From NCBI RefSeq assembly GCF_900167565.1, contig NZ_FUZV01000002.1, positions 806,001 through 870,000 of the forward strand: a stretch of DNA of 64,000 nucleotides. Direction: 5' to 3'. This stretch comes from Pseudoxanthomonas indica (GTDB lineage Bacteria; Pseudomonadota; Gammaproteobacteria; Xanthomonadales; Xanthomonadaceae). A program made the translations under genes and the position numbers. Each line of letters starts with the position of its first letter. The stretch's first letter is position 1. Under the pieces are notes generated by a model. It made no database searches, had not been told where the DNA came from, and saw nothing but the letters and a program-made list of their open reading frames with translations. This document shows positions 51,496-62,936 of this stretch, piece after piece.

Positions 51496-51807
51496 ATGCT
51501 CATGTATTCGGACGCGCAGATAAAGAATTGCCTCAGTCGCCTGGAGGCCACCGATGCCCGCGCCATCGGCCAGCTCGAAGCCTTGACCGTCTGGCTGGCG
51601 GCCATGGTCCAGACCCATCCCGATGGCGAACAGCTGCGCACCGTGGCGCACAAGCTGTCCGCACGCAATCCGTTCCGCAGCGCCTGCAGCTTCCAGGAAG
51701 AAGTGGCGGCCTACGACGCGGTGTTCTGCCAGTTCAGTGCACTCAGCGACGACAATTTGCCCGCCGTGCCGGTGGAACTGGAACGCCGTCGTCCCCCGCG
51801 CGTGTAG
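51496..51807 (+). CDS. Hypothetical helical protein
   Basis: 103 residues from the ATG at 51496; ATG 51502 and TTG 51490 are also in frame, and no strong ribosome site decides. The sequence looks all-helical (DAQIKNCLSRLEATDARAIGQLEALTVWLAAMVQTHPDGEQLRTVAHKL) and ends basic (ERRRPPRV). No domain was recognised, and there is no signal peptide or membrane helix. The 230 bases before it contain no supported gene. Confidence 0.45.
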   Translation: MLMYSDAQIKNCLSRLEATDARAIGQLEALTVWLAAMVQTHPDGEQLRTVAHKLSARNPFRSACSFQEEVAAYDAVFCQFSALSDDNLPAVPVELERRRPPRV

Positions 51808-51915
51808 CATGGCGCGGCATGACGACTGACATCGAACTGATCCCGATGACCGAGGCGTACTTTGTGAACACGCTCAAGTCGTTGTAGGTCGCACGCAAAT
51901 GTAAAGTCGATAAGG

Positions 51916-51943
51916 CAAAGAAAAGCCCCGCATTCGCGGGGCT
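51916..51943 (-). terminator. Rho-independent terminator of gcvP
   Basis: On the minus strand: AGCCCCGC-GAAT-GCGGGGCT followed by TTTCTTTG, 29 bases past the gcvP stop. Confidence 0.88.
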
Positions 51944-51971
51944 CGTCTTACGCACGCCGAAACGGCCATGC

Positions 51972-54860
<2,889 letters not shown>

Positions 54861-54917
54861 GGGCAGGGGCGTCCGGAAAAGGCATGAAGCCGGGCGTGCG
54901 GATGCACGTGGGGCGCC

Positions 54918-55118
54918 CCTCTGTCCTTTTGCCTGAGAGTTTGGAAGCGGCGGACGAGGTCGCCTGCTTCGTGCCCCTTCGGCGCCGGCGCGCCCGCTTG
55001 CGCGGTGGCCGATCTCTCCAGAGTGTTTGTAGCTGCGGTGGTATCGAGCCTGAGCGATTACGGGCGTTTGCGCCTTCGGCAGCGGGTTGCCCCGCTTCTC
55101 CCACCAGTTGCGGGAGCG
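54918..55118 (-). ncRNA. Tandem glycine riboswitch controlling gcvP
   Basis: On the minus strand two aptamers follow each other. The first has GGGAGAAGCGGG...GCCGAAGGCGCAAAC...GCTCAGGCTCGATACCACCGC; the second has CTGGAGAGATCGG...GCCGAAGGGGCACGAAGC...CTCTCAGGCAAAAGGACAGAGGGG. The GCCGAAGG and CAGG-AAAAGGACAGAG blocks are the conserved glycine-binding cores. The element ends about 58 bases before the gcvP ATG. In this family glycine binding turns expression on. Confidence 0.93.
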
Positions 55119-55124
55119 ATTATA
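55119..55124 (-). promoter_or_regulatory. -10 element of the gcvP/riboswitch promoter
   Basis: On the minus strand GCTATAATCG contains a perfect TATAAT immediately before the first aptamer. No clear -35 was found. The strong -10 fits a promoter whose output is set by the riboswitch. Confidence 0.65.
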
Positions 55125-55289
55125 GCGATTGCCCGCTGGGGGCGGGCGCGCTTTTGCCCTAACATGGCGCCCTTCGACCCTGTTCATCCCCCGCTGCGGC
55201 CCGTCAGCGCGCGCGCCGGGCCGTTTTGCCGCTCCAACAGGGCCTCGCCGCCGCCGCGGCCCTTGCCAGCCATCCGAATCGACCCGCCC

Positions 55290-56546
55290 ATGACCGCGCC
55301 CAGCAAGCCGCTCTCGCACCGCCGCCTCGCCCTGTTGCTGGGGGGATTGGCGATGTTCGGGCCGTTCTCGATCGACACCATCTTCCCGGCTTTCCCGGCG
55401 ATGGGCGCCCAGCTGGGCGTGGACAAGCTGGCCATGCAGCAGGTCATCAGCGTGTACCTGCTGACCTACGCGGTGATGAGCCTGGTGCATGGGCCGTTGT
55501 CGGACGCGTTCGGGCGGCGTCGGGTGATCCTGGGCGGCCTGGGCGTGTTCCTGCTGGCCTCGGTGGGCTGCGCCCTGGCCACCGACATGACCACGCTGTT
55601 GCTGTTCCGCGCGCTACAGGGATTTTCCGCCGGCGTGGGTTTCATTGTCGGACGCGCGGTCATTCGCGATGTCCTGCATGGCGACGATGCGCAGCGGTTG
55701 ATGAGCCAGGTGTCGATGATCTTCGGCATCGCCCCGGCCATCGCGCCGATCATCGGCGGCTGGATCCTGGGCTACAGCGCCTGGCCGGTGATTTTCTGGT
55801 TCCTGGCGGCGTTCTCGCTGTTGCTGCTGGTAACGGTGGGCGTGTGGCTGCCGGAAACCCATCCGCCGCAGGTGCGCGCGCGGGTGGCGCCGAAACATCT
55901 GCTGCGCGATTACTTCGCCATCGCGCTGAATCCGCGTTTCCAACGCCTGGCATTGGCCGGCTCGTTGAGTTTTGGCGCGCTGTTCCTGTACATCGCCTCG
56001 GCGCCGGCCTTCGTGATGGATTTGCTGCACCTCAACGAACAGCAATTCGCCTGGTTGTTCCTGCCGACCATTGGCGGCATGACCCTGGGCGCGTTCGTGT
56101 CCGGCCGCGCGGCGGGGCGCATCAGCGGCAACCAGCTGACCCGGATTGGCTTCATCTGCATCGGCCTGTCCAGCGTGGGCAATGTGGCCTACAACGCCTG
56201 GGTCGGTGATGCGATCAGCATTCCCTGGGCGGTCTTGCCGATGTGCCTGTCGGCATTTGGCGTGGCGCTGATCTTCCCGATCCTGACCCTGGCGATCCTG
56301 GACATGTATCCGCGCCAGCGTGGTGCGGCATCGTCGCTGCAAGCCTTCAGCAACCTCGTGGTAAATACCATCCTGGCGGGCGTGGTCTCGGCCCTGCTGA
56401 GCCACCATGGCCTGCACCTGGCCCTCGGCGCGGCCGTATTGAGCGCTGCCGGCTGGGCCATGTGGCGGTGGGAGATGAGCATGAGCAAACGCGCCGTGCC
56501 ATGTCCGGAACAACCGGCCGCGCTGGAACCGACCGACCAGATTTGA
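55290..56546 (+). CDS. Bcr/CflA family multidrug efflux MFS transporter
   Basis: 418 residues from the ATG at 55290; the frame is open upstream (ATG 55164 and beyond) but that part overlaps the riboswitch region and is not homologous. Twelve membrane helices. Motif D1/start [25 protein letters not shown], motif [20 protein letters not shown], motif [22 protein letters not shown] and motif [23 protein letters not shown] identify the DHA1 Bcr/CflA group. It probably exports drugs such as chloramphenicol or bicyclomycin-like compounds. Divergent from gcvP. Confidence 0.9.
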   Translation: MTAPSKPLSHRRLALLLGGLAMFGPFSIDTIFPAFPAMGAQLGVDKLAMQQVISVYLLTYAVMSLVHGPLSDAFGRRRVILGGLGVFLLASVGCALATDMTTLLLFRALQGFSAGVGFIVGRAVIRDVLHGDDAQRLMSQVSMIFGIAPAIAPIIGGWILGYSAWPVIFWFLAAFSLLLLVTVGVWLPETHPPQVRARVAPKHLLRDYFAIALNPRFQRLALAGSLSFGALFLYIASAPAFVMDLLHLNEQQFAWLFLPTIGGMTLGAFVSGRAAGRISGNQLTRIGFICIGLSSVGNVAYNAWVGDAISIPWAVLPMCLSAFGVALIFPILTLAILDMYPRQRGAASSLQAFSNLVVNTILAGVVSALLSHHGLHLALGAAVLSAAGWAMWRWEMSMSKRAVPCPEQPAALEPTDQI

Positions 56547-56563
56547 TTGAACAGGTAACCCTC

Positions 56564-56986
56564 ATGTCCACGAATTCGAAAGCCCGCCGCGACGCCAAGA
56601 AGCGCAGGGCCATCAAGGAACGCAATGCCGCCCGCGCCGATGCCCCGGCGATCGAGCCGCACGCCGAACTGCGCAATCCTGCCGGGGAGCTGCTGGCCGG
56701 CATCGTCCGCCAGGCGGGCGTGTGGGTGCTGGGCATGGATGGCCGCATCGTCGGCAGCTCCGACAGCGCCGCCGAAGTGTTTGCGATGATCAAGCGCGCC
56801 GCCGCCCTGCACGAGGCCAAGGGTCAGCCGGTGCGGTTGATGTTCTCCGATGAGCTGCGCGATACCGCGGTGATCGAAGCGGCGGCGCAGGGCATGAGCC
56901 TGGAAGAGTTTGACAAGAAGCAGGCTGAGGACATGTCAGCCAAAGCCAGCGAAGACGACGCGCCAGCCATTTCGCCGCTGCACTGA
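56564..56986 (+). CDS. Conserved hypothetical protein
   Basis: 140 residues from the ATG at 56564, 17 bases after the efflux gene, with AGG upstream. The N-terminal 30 residues are very basic (SKARRDAKKRRAIKERNAARAD), suggesting nucleic-acid contact or disorder. The centre (GELLAGIVRQAGVWVLGMDGRIVGSSDSAAEVFAMIKRAAALHEAKGQPVRLMFSDELRDTAVIEAAAQGMSLEEF) looks like a small alpha/beta fold. No family was recognised. Its stop abuts the stop of the convergent HxlR gene with no gap. Confidence 0.65.
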   Translation: MSTNSKARRDAKKRRAIKERNAARADAPAIEPHAELRNPAGELLAGIVRQAGVWVLGMDGRIVGSSDSAAEVFAMIKRAAALHEAKGQPVRLMFSDELRDTAVIEAAAQGMSLEEFDKKQAEDMSAKASEDDAPAISPLH

Positions 56987-57391
56987 CTACGCCGCCGCGG
57001 CAGTATCAAACTGCCGCCGCGCGGCATGGATGCGCGCATGGTTGGCTTCAGCCCAGCGCAACAATCCGGCCAGTGGTTCCAGCAAATCCTCGGCCAGCGG
57101 CGCCAGCGTGTACTCCACGCTGGGCGGCTTGGTCGGATAGACCTCGCGCACGATCATCCCGTTGCGTTCCAGGTTGCGCAGCGTCTGCGTCAGCATGCGC
57201 TTGGACACATCGGGCACGGCGCGCTGGATGGCGCTGAATCGGCGTGGCTGGCCCACCAGCGAGAGCAGGATCAACACGGTCCACTTGTCGCCAATCTGAT
57301 CGAGCACGTCACGCACCGGGCACAGGTTGGAATCGAACTCGGCCTGTTGCCATTCGGCAAAACGGGCGGCCAGCAGGGTGTGGGCGTTCAT
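56987..57391 (-). CDS. HxlR family transcriptional regulator, YtfH-like
   Basis: 134 residues; AAGGAA lies 7 bases before the ATG at 57391. HxlR pattern CPVRDVLDQIGDKWTVLILLSLVGQPRRFSAIQRAVPDVSKRMLTQTLRNLERNGMIVREVYPTKPPSVEYTLAPLAEDLLEPL. Cys24 just before the first helix is the redox- or electrophile-sensing cysteine known from HxlR/YodB/QorR relatives. It likely represses the divergent quinone oxidoreductase gene, a ytfH/ytfG-type pair. The 103-base spacer has candidate operators. Confidence 0.9.
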   Translation of the reverse strand: MNAHTLLAARFAEWQQAEFDSNLCPVRDVLDQIGDKWTVLILLSLVGQPRRFSAIQRAVPDVSKRMLTQTLRNLERNGMIVREVYPTKPPSVEYTLAPLAEDLLEPLAGLLRWAEANHARIHAARRQFDTAAAA

Positions 57392-57427
57392 GAGGTTCCT
57401 TGCAGGTAACCAAGGGTGGAAAAACTG

Positions 57428-57486
57428 CCTCCTTGTGGATTTGGAGGAGGTCTCAATAATAGACCATGCCTTTATCTGAGACCAAG
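57428..57486. promoter_or_regulatory. Candidate HxlR operators in the divergent spacer
   Basis: GGTCT-CAATAAT-AGACC (57449-57465) is a 5-bp inverted repeat around an AT-rich centre. GCCTCC-N11-GGAGGA overlaps it on the left, and GAGACC recurs at 57478-57483. The sites cover the region expected for both promoters. Confidence 0.5.
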
Positions 57487-57494
57487 GAGTCCTC

Positions 57495-58376
57495 ATGTCC
57501 ACTTTCACCGGCAAAATCCTGGTGACCGGCGCCAGCGGCCAACTCGGCGCGCTGGTGATTGCCGCCCTGTTGAACGAAGTTCCGCCGGCACAGCTCATCG
57601 CCACTGCGCGGAATCCGGCCAAGCTGACCGACCTGGCGGCGCGTGGCGTCGACGTACGGCAGGCCGACTACACCAAGCCTGCAAGCCTGGACGCCGCATT
57701 TCAGGGCGCGGATCGCCTGCTGCTGGTTTCGTCCAGCGAAGTCGGTCAGCGCCTGCCGCAGCATCGCAACGTCATCGAGGCGGCTCAGCGGGCAGGGGTG
57801 AAGTTGCTGGCTTACACCAGCATCCTGCGCGCCGACAGCACGCCGCTGCTGCTCGGCCAGGAACACCGCCAGACCGAAGCGTTGCTGCGCGATTCGGGAA
57901 TCCCGTTCGTGTTCCTGCGCAATGGCTGGTACAGCGAGAACTACACGGCCGCGTTGGTCGGTGTGATCGAGCATGGTGCCGTGTTGGGCAGTGCAGGCGA
58001 GGGCAGGTTGTCCACCGCCGGTCGCGCTGACTATGCGGACGCCGCCGCCGTCGTGCTGGCTTCCAGCGAAGATCCCGCAGGCCGGATCTACGAACTGGCG
58101 GGCGATGAAAGCTTCACTCTGGCCGAGTACGCGGCGGAAGTTGCGCGCCAAGCGCACAAGCCGGTGGCTTACCAGGATCTGCCCGAGGCGGACTACAAGG
58201 CCGCGCTTCTGCAACTGGGCTTGCCGGCACCGTTGGCCGGCATCCTGGCGCAGAGCGATGCCGCCGCGGCACAGGGTGGTTTGTTCGATGATGGTCGCCA
58301 GCTCAGCCAACTGATCGGCCGCGCCACCACGCCGATCAAGCAGAGCATCGCAGAGACACTCGCCAGACTTGCTTAG
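57495..58376 (+). CDS. NAD(P)H:quinone oxidoreductase, NmrA-like SDR (QorB/YtfG type)
   Basis: 293 residues; AAGGAG is 7 bases before the ATG. NAD(P)-binding ILVTGASGQLGALVIAALL, then RLLLVSSSEVGQRLPQHRNVIEAAQRAGVKLLAYTSILRADS, and LRNGWYSENYTAALVG. The sequence has the atypical SDR layout of QorB: no YxxxK catalytic pair in the usual place. It reduces quinones with NADPH in relatives. Divergent from the HxlR gene, which probably controls it in response to quinone or electrophile stress. Confidence 0.88.
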   Translation: MSTFTGKILVTGASGQLGALVIAALLNEVPPAQLIATARNPAKLTDLAARGVDVRQADYTKPASLDAAFQGADRLLLVSSSEVGQRLPQHRNVIEAAQRAGVKLLAYTSILRADSTPLLLGQEHRQTEALLRDSGIPFVFLRNGWYSENYTAALVGVIEHGAVLGSAGEGRLSTAGRADYADAAAVVLASSEDPAGRIYELAGDESFTLAEYAAEVARQAHKPVAYQDLPEADYKAALLQLGLPAPLAGILAQSDAAAAQGGLFDDGRQLSQLIGRATTPIKQSIAETLARLA

Positions 58377-58460
58377 GCATCGCAATCGACGAATTCCGTC
58401 ATCGAGCTTAAGGCGCGCCGTGGCCGACCAGCGCACTCGCCTGACCCGCTGCGCCCCACG

Positions 58461-58489
58461 AGAAAGGCCGGCATTTTGCCGGCCTTTCT
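58461..58489. terminator. Bidirectional terminator between qorB-like and M2 peptidase genes
   Basis: AGAAAGGCCGGC/GCCGGCCTTTCT: a perfect 12-bp stem with a 5-base loop, giving T-rich 3' ends in both directions. Confidence 0.85.
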
Positions 58490-58516
58490 TGCTGCATCAC
58501 TCTGTCCCCGATGGGT

Positions 58517-60508
58517 TCAGCCCTGCTTGCGCGCCGGCGTGGCCGCTGCCGCGCTGGCGTTCTCCGCCGGCGGTTGCCAGCCGCAGGTCTGGCCTTCGTT
58601 CTGCTGCTTGAGCCAGTCCTGCAGCGGAGCGAAGTATTCCAGCACCGCGCTGGCGTCCATCTTGTCGCTGCCGGTGACTTCCTTCAGCGTGTCCTGCCAG
58701 GGTTGCGACGCACCCTTCTCCAGCATCGCCCAGTAGCGCTGGCCGGCCACCTTGTTGCCGTAGAAGCTGCAGTTGTACAGCGGACCCTTGTAGCCGGAAG
58801 CGTCGCACAGGCCCTTGTAGAACTGGAACTGCAGGATGTGCGAGAGGAAGTAGCGCGTGTACGGCGTGTTGCCCGGCACGTGGTACTTGGCGCCCGGATC
58901 GAAGTAGTCCTCGCCGCGCGCCGTCACCGGCGCCACGCCCTGGTACTTGGCCTTCAGATCCCACCAGGCCTTGTTGTAGTCGCCCGTCTTGATCGAGCCA
59001 TCGAACACGCCCCAGCGCCAGCGATCGATCATCAGCCCGAACGGCATGAACGACACCTTGGCCAAGGCCATGCGCATCTGCGCGTTGATCAGGGCGTCGT
59101 GGTTTTGCGGCTCGTCGCCGATCAGGCCGATGGTCTTCTGGTATTCCGGCGTCATCATCGCCAACACCATGGTGTCGCCGATGGCCTCGTGGAAGCCGTC
59201 ATGCGCGCCATTCTGGAACAGCGGCGGCTGCTTGTTGTAGGCCAGGTAGTAATAGACGTGGCCGAGCTCGTGGTAGATGGTGGTGAAGTCTTCCTCGTTG
59301 GGTTTGGTGCACATCTTGGTGCGCACGTCGCCGGCCATGTTCATGTCCCAGGCGCTGGCGTGGCAGACCACGTCGCGATCCAGGGGCTTGATGAACTGGG
59401 TCTTCTCCCAGTAGCTCTTGGGCAGGCGCGGCATGCCCATCGAGACGTAGAAATCCTGCGCCCGCTCGGTCATCTGCTTGGCTACGCGCAACTGCGCGGC
59501 GCGATCAGCTTCGAACAACTGGGTCGACGTGGGCGAGGGGCCGACCTTGGTCAGTTCCTTGGCGTAATCATCCTGGTACTGGGTCTGCAAGGCGTCGCTG
59601 ATATTGGCATCGGGCGCATTCTTGTACGGCTGCAGGATGTCCCACAGGTTGCCCCAGTCCTGCTGCCACATGTTGCCGGTCAGGTGCGCGGGTAGCATGC
59701 CGTTGACCTGGCCCTTGTCGGCGCCATACGTGGCCTGCAGCTTGGTGCGGGTGTAGCAGTGCAGCTGCTCGTACAGCGGCTTGACCTGGCCCCACAGGCG
59801 ATCGGTTTCGGCGGACATCTCGGCCGGGGTCATGTCGTAGCCGCTGCGCCACATCTCGCCGGTGTCGGCATAGCCGAGTTCCTTGGCGCCTTCGTTGACC
59901 AGCTCGGCGAAGCGGGTGTAATCCTTGCGCATCGGCTGGGCCACGCTGTGCCAGCCCTGCCACGCGTCCAGCTGCGCGTCGTAGTCGCGGCTCTTGCGCA
60001 GCACGTCTTCCAACTGGCCCAGGTCGCGGCACTTCTGCGCATCGCCTTCGCCGGTACAGTACTTGCCGGCCCCATACATGCCGCCCATGCGCGAGGCGAT
60101 CTGGGTGAGTTCCGCGAGCTTGGCGGGATCTTTCGGCGCCGGCATCGACGTCATCAACTTGAGCAGCTGGATGGCGCGCGCGGTCTGCGGCGACATCTTC
60201 TGGCCCTCGAACTTGCGTGCCTGCTCGATCCACAGGTTCAGCTGCGCCAGGAAGCGTTCGTTGTACTTGGCTTCCAGCAACTGGCTGTCGTCATTGATGT
60301 AGGTGTTTGACAGCCACTGCGAGGCGGTCATCTCCGGATACATGGCCCGGTATTCTTCGTTGACGCGGGCGATGAACTGGTCCGCGGTCTCGCCCTGCGG
60401 CGCCGACTTCGCGTCGCTGGCCGGCGTTGGCTCGTCCTTCTTGCAGGCGGACAGGGCAAGCAGGCTGCCGCCGATGGCGATCGCAAGCAGGAGGTGGCGG
60501 TGCTTCAC
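58517..60508 (-). CDS. M2 family peptidyl-dipeptidase (bacterial ACE-like), lipoprotein
   Basis: 663 residues. Lipoprotein signal with LSAC (LLAIAIGGSLLALSAC) followed by a charged spacer. The zinc motif is HELGH in TTIYHELGHVYYYLAYNKQP, with the third ligand Glu in HDGFHEAIGDTM, as in peptidase family M2. Other M2 blocks are GAHDGFHEAIGD, AKVSFMPFGLMIDRWRWGVF and HVPGNTPYTRYFLSHILQFQFYK. Human ACE has HEMGH at this place. It removes C-terminal dipeptides from oligopeptides in the periplasm; relatives in Xanthomonas have ACE activity. The C-terminal 20 residues are Ala-rich. Confidence 0.94.
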   Translation of the reverse strand: MKHRHLLLAIAIGGSLLALSACKKDEPTPASDAKSAPQGETADQFIARVNEEYRAMYPEMTASQWLSNTYINDDSQLLEAKYNERFLAQLNLWIEQARKFEGQKMSPQTARAIQLLKLMTSMPAPKDPAKLAELTQIASRMGGMYGAGKYCTGEGDAQKCRDLGQLEDVLRKSRDYDAQLDAWQGWHSVAQPMRKDYTRFAELVNEGAKELGYADTGEMWRSGYDMTPAEMSAETDRLWGQVKPLYEQLHCYTRTKLQATYGADKGQVNGMLPAHLTGNMWQQDWGNLWDILQPYKNAPDANISDALQTQYQDDYAKELTKVGPSPTSTQLFEADRAAQLRVAKQMTERAQDFYVSMGMPRLPKSYWEKTQFIKPLDRDVVCHASAWDMNMAGDVRTKMCTKPNEEDFTTIYHELGHVYYYLAYNKQPPLFQNGAHDGFHEAIGDTMVLAMMTPEYQKTIGLIGDEPQNHDALINAQMRMALAKVSFMPFGLMIDRWRWGVFDGSIKTGDYNKAWWDLKAKYQGVAPVTARGEDYFDPGAKYHVPGNTPYTRYFLSHILQFQFYKGLCDASGYKGPLYNCSFYGNKVAGQRYWAMLEKGASQPWQDTLKEVTGSDKMDASAVLEYFAPLQDWLKQQNEGQTCGWQPPAENASAAAATPARKQG

Positions 60509-60550
60509 TGGACTTCCTCGGGCGGGCGCGCGGGCGCTGGAACCGGAAGG

Positions 60551-61237
60551 CTAGTGGGCCGGCGAGGGCTCTGCAAGGGCGCGGCGGATGCGCTGGCGCA
60601 AGCGCTCGGCGCGGCGCTGGATCTTGCGGCGCATCAAATGCGGTATCCAGCGCGACAGCGGCAACAGTTCCTTGCCGGACAGCGTGGATTTGCCGTCCAC
60701 GCAGGTCAGGCGTGGATGGCCATCCACGTCGGTGACCACAAAGTTGCCGGCGTTGAGGTCGAACAAAGGGACCTGCCGCGCCAGCAGCCAGGCTTCGATG
60801 CGGTCGACTTCCGCGCACAGCGCGCCGGCCGAATACGCGGTGCCCGCAAACAGATGCGAATACAGGCTGCGCGCGGGTTGGCCGTCGGCTTCGCGCACCA
60901 GCAGGCAGCGCAGCGCGCGACCCCAGCGCGTCTCCACCAGACCGGTGCATTGCGCGAAGACTTCATGAGTCTGCTCACCCCAGCGGGCGTGCAAACGCCG
61001 GTAAGCGCGCAATTCCACCGCGTTCTCGCCGAACGATTCCCAGCGCTGCGCCCAGGCGCGGCGCAGGCGTTCGCGCAGGCTGGCCTGGGTGCGCTCGTGC
61101 GCGGCCAGCTCGAACTTCAAGCAGGCAGCTTCGTCAGCGGGATCGCGCACACACAGGCGATTGGCGCCTCGTGCAAGGACCACCAGACCCTGCCAGTGCG
61201 GGCCGAGCGGGGGATACGCTGCCAGCGTCTCCGGCAC
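60551..61237 (-). CDS. YrbL-like kinase-fold protein (PhoP regulatory network protein YrbL family)
   Basis: 228 residues from the GTG at 61237. The pattern resembles YrbL (PF10707): GANRLCVRDPADEAACLKFE as a Lys-containing ATP-site strand, ELRAYRRLHARWGEQ, VEAWLL-type helix and PLFDLNAGNFVV, where D-L-N-x-x-N is the catalytic-loop equivalent, then CVDGKSTLSGKELLPLSRWIPHLMRRKIQRR. The C-terminus is strongly basic. It might phosphorylate a sugar, lipid or protein; the target is unknown. Six bases separate it from the upstream HExxH gene, so they form an operon. Confidence 0.78.
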   Translation of the reverse strand: MPETLAAYPPLGPHWQGLVVLARGANRLCVRDPADEAACLKFELAAHERTQASLRERLRRAWAQRWESFGENAVELRAYRRLHARWGEQTHEVFAQCTGLVETRWGRALRCLLVREADGQPARSLYSHLFAGTAYSAGALCAEVDRIEAWLLARQVPLFDLNAGNFVVTDVDGHPRLTCVDGKSTLSGKELLPLSRWIPHLMRRKIQRRAERLRQRIRRALAEPSPAH

Positions 61238-61243
61238 GCGCGC

Positions 61244-61756
61244 CTAGGCCGCGTGGGAGTGAGGGAAGCGCGGCCGCAGCAAGTCGCGTTCGCCCAGCCA
61301 CAGGCGCGCGTCCTCGGCATCGCCGGCAAACCAGTTGGCCGTGCTGCCCAGGCGGAACGAGTAACCCCAGGCGTCCATGTCGCTCATCAAGCGATCGCGG
61401 CCCACGCCGGGCAAGCCATCGGCGAGCAGGATCTGCAGGTAACAGGTGGCGTCTTCCTCGATGTCCGAATCGGTGGCATCGGTATGCACCGACGCGCGCC
61501 GTTCGGGTGTCAGCACGATCAGATGGCAGGCTTCGTGCAGCATCGAATGGATCGGCGTGTCGTCGCGCACGTAGACGTTGTGCGCGATCACGCCGGCTTC
61601 CGGCTCGCCCCAGAAACTGCCGGGAATCTTCTCGCCCGCGGCCACGCGATGCAGCTGCAGGCCATACAGCGCCAACAGCGCGGATTGCGCGGCAAAGTCG
61701 CATTGGCCGACGCGCAGGACAGAGGCTTCGGCGGCGGAAGTGACAGGATCAGTCAT
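61244..61756 (-). CDS. Hypothetical HExxH-motif protein
   Basis: 170 residues from the ATG at 61756. Residues 74-78 are HEACH within IHSMLHEACHLIVLTPERR, a zincin-type zinc motif, with IEEDATCYLQ 22 residues on as a plausible third ligand. No signal peptide or membrane helix, so it is cytoplasmic. The pattern has been annotated only as hypothetical to my knowledge. The final 30 residues (ANWFAGDAEDARLWLGERDLLRPRFPHSHAA) are conserved-looking. It is cotranscribed with the YrbL-like gene and follows minE by 69 bases. Confidence 0.7.
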   Translation of the reverse strand: MTDPVTSAAEASVLRVGQCDFAAQSALLALYGLQLHRVAAGEKIPGSFWGEPEAGVIAHNVYVRDDTPIHSMLHEACHLIVLTPERRASVHTDATDSDIEEDATCYLQILLADGLPGVGRDRLMSDMDAWGYSFRLGSTANWFAGDAEDARLWLGERDLLRPRFPHSHAA

Positions 61757-61825
61757 GGCGAGGTCGAATGTCGGCAGTCGACACCGGAGTGCCCGCTCCC
61801 GCATGCGGGAGCAGGGCGGTGGTCG

Positions 61826-62080
61826 TCAGCTCTGCCCTTCAGGCAGCGCCACCGAGATGTCCAGCACGTCGTGCTCGCCGTCCTTGATCACGTCCACCTT
61901 GACCGCGTCGGCGTCCACGTTGACGTACTTCTTGATCACTTCCAGCAGCTCGCGACGCAGCAGCGGCAGGTAGTCCGGACCGCCGCGCGAGGTGCGCTCC
62001 TGCGCGATGATGATCTGCAGGCGATTCTTCGCGGTTTCGGCGGTGTTCTTCTTGGCTTTGAGGAAATCGAACAGACCCAT
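61826..62080 (-). CDS. minE: Cell division topological specificity factor MinE
   Basis: 84 residues. N-terminal membrane-targeting [15 protein letters not shown], the MinD-contact helix/strand [14 protein letters not shown], then the dimerisation domain [17 protein letters not shown]. MinE releases MinD from the membrane and drives the pole-to-pole oscillation. It starts 3 bases after the minD stop. Confidence 0.96.
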   Translation of the reverse strand: MGLFDFLKAKKNTAETAKNRLQIIIAQERTSRGGPDYLPLLRRELLEVIKKYVNVDADAVKVDVIKDGEHDVLDISVALPEGQS

Positions 62081-62083
62081 GCC

Positions 62084-62893
62084 TCAACCTCCAAACAGCT
62101 TGCTGAAGAAACCCTTCTTCTCCAGCGAGGTGAAACGCATCGGGCGATCCTCGCCCAGCAGGCGCGCGACGGTATCGTCGTAGGCCTGGCCGGCGGGCGA
62201 TTCCAGATCCAGGATCACCGGTTCGCCCTTGTTGGAGGCATTGAGCACGTCGCCCGATTCGGGCACCACGCCGATGGCCTTCAGGCCCAGCACGTCTTCC
62301 ACGTCCTTGATGCTCAGCATCTCGCCGCCTTCCACACGCGCCGGGTTGTAGCGCGTCAGCAGCAGGTTGGTCTTGAGCGGCTGGCCGTTTTCGGCGCGGC
62401 GGGTCTTGGAATCCAGCAGGCCGACGATGCGATCGGAGTCGCGCACCGAGGACACTTCCGGATTCACCACCACCACCGCCTGGTCGGCGAAGTACATCGC
62501 CAGGAACGCGCCCTTCTCGATGCCGGCGGGGGAGTCGCAGACGATGAAGTCGAAGCCGTCGTCAGCCAGATCCTTCAGCACTTTTTCCACGCCTTCCTTG
62601 GTCAGCGCATCCTTGTCACGCGTCTGCGAGGCAGCCAGCACGTACAGCGTCTCGAAACGCTTGTCCTTGATCAGCGCCTGCTTGAGCGTGGCTTCGCCCT
62701 GGGTGACGTTGACGAAGTCGTACACGACCCGGCGTTCGCAGCCCATGATCAAGTCCAGGTTGCGCAGGCCGACGTCAAAGTCGATGACGGCCACTTTCTT
62801 GCCACGACGCGCAAGGCCGCAAGCGAGGCTGGCGCTGGTGGTGGTCTTGCCCACGCCGCCCTTGCCGGACGTGACTACGATGATTTCTGCCAA
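62084..62893 (-). CDS. minD: Septum site-determining ATPase MinD
   Basis: 269 residues. The start is TTG at 62893, with AGGAGAA 7 bases upstream; longer reading would add a non-homologous, basic stretch. Deviant Walker A SGKGGVGKTT, then IDFDVGLRNLDLIMGCERRVVYDFVNV, CDSPAGIEKGA and the C-terminal amphipathic membrane-binding helix (TSLEKKGFFSKLFGG). It binds ATP and membrane, recruits MinC and is displaced by MinE. Confidence 0.96.
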   Translation of the reverse strand: MAEIIVVTSGKGGVGKTTTSASLACGLARRGKKVAVIDFDVGLRNLDLIMGCERRVVYDFVNVTQGEATLKQALIKDKRFETLYVLAASQTRDKDALTKEGVEKVLKDLADDGFDFIVCDSPAGIEKGAFLAMYFADQAVVVVNPEVSSVRDSDRIVGLLDSKTRRAENGQPLKTNLLLTRYNPARVEGGEMLSIKDVEDVLGLKAIGVVPESGDVLNASNKGEPVILDLESPAGQAYDDTVARLLGEDRPMRFTSLEKKGFFSKLFGG

Positions 62894-62936
62894 CGGTGTT
62901 CTCCTGGATTTCTTCTCGGTTGGTCGGTGCGCCGGC

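Noticed and set aside
51819..51887. 22-codon ORF (MTTDIELIPMTEAYFVNTLKSL)
   Set aside because: An ATG and stop are present, but there is no ribosome site and no known family; it may be a gene remnant.
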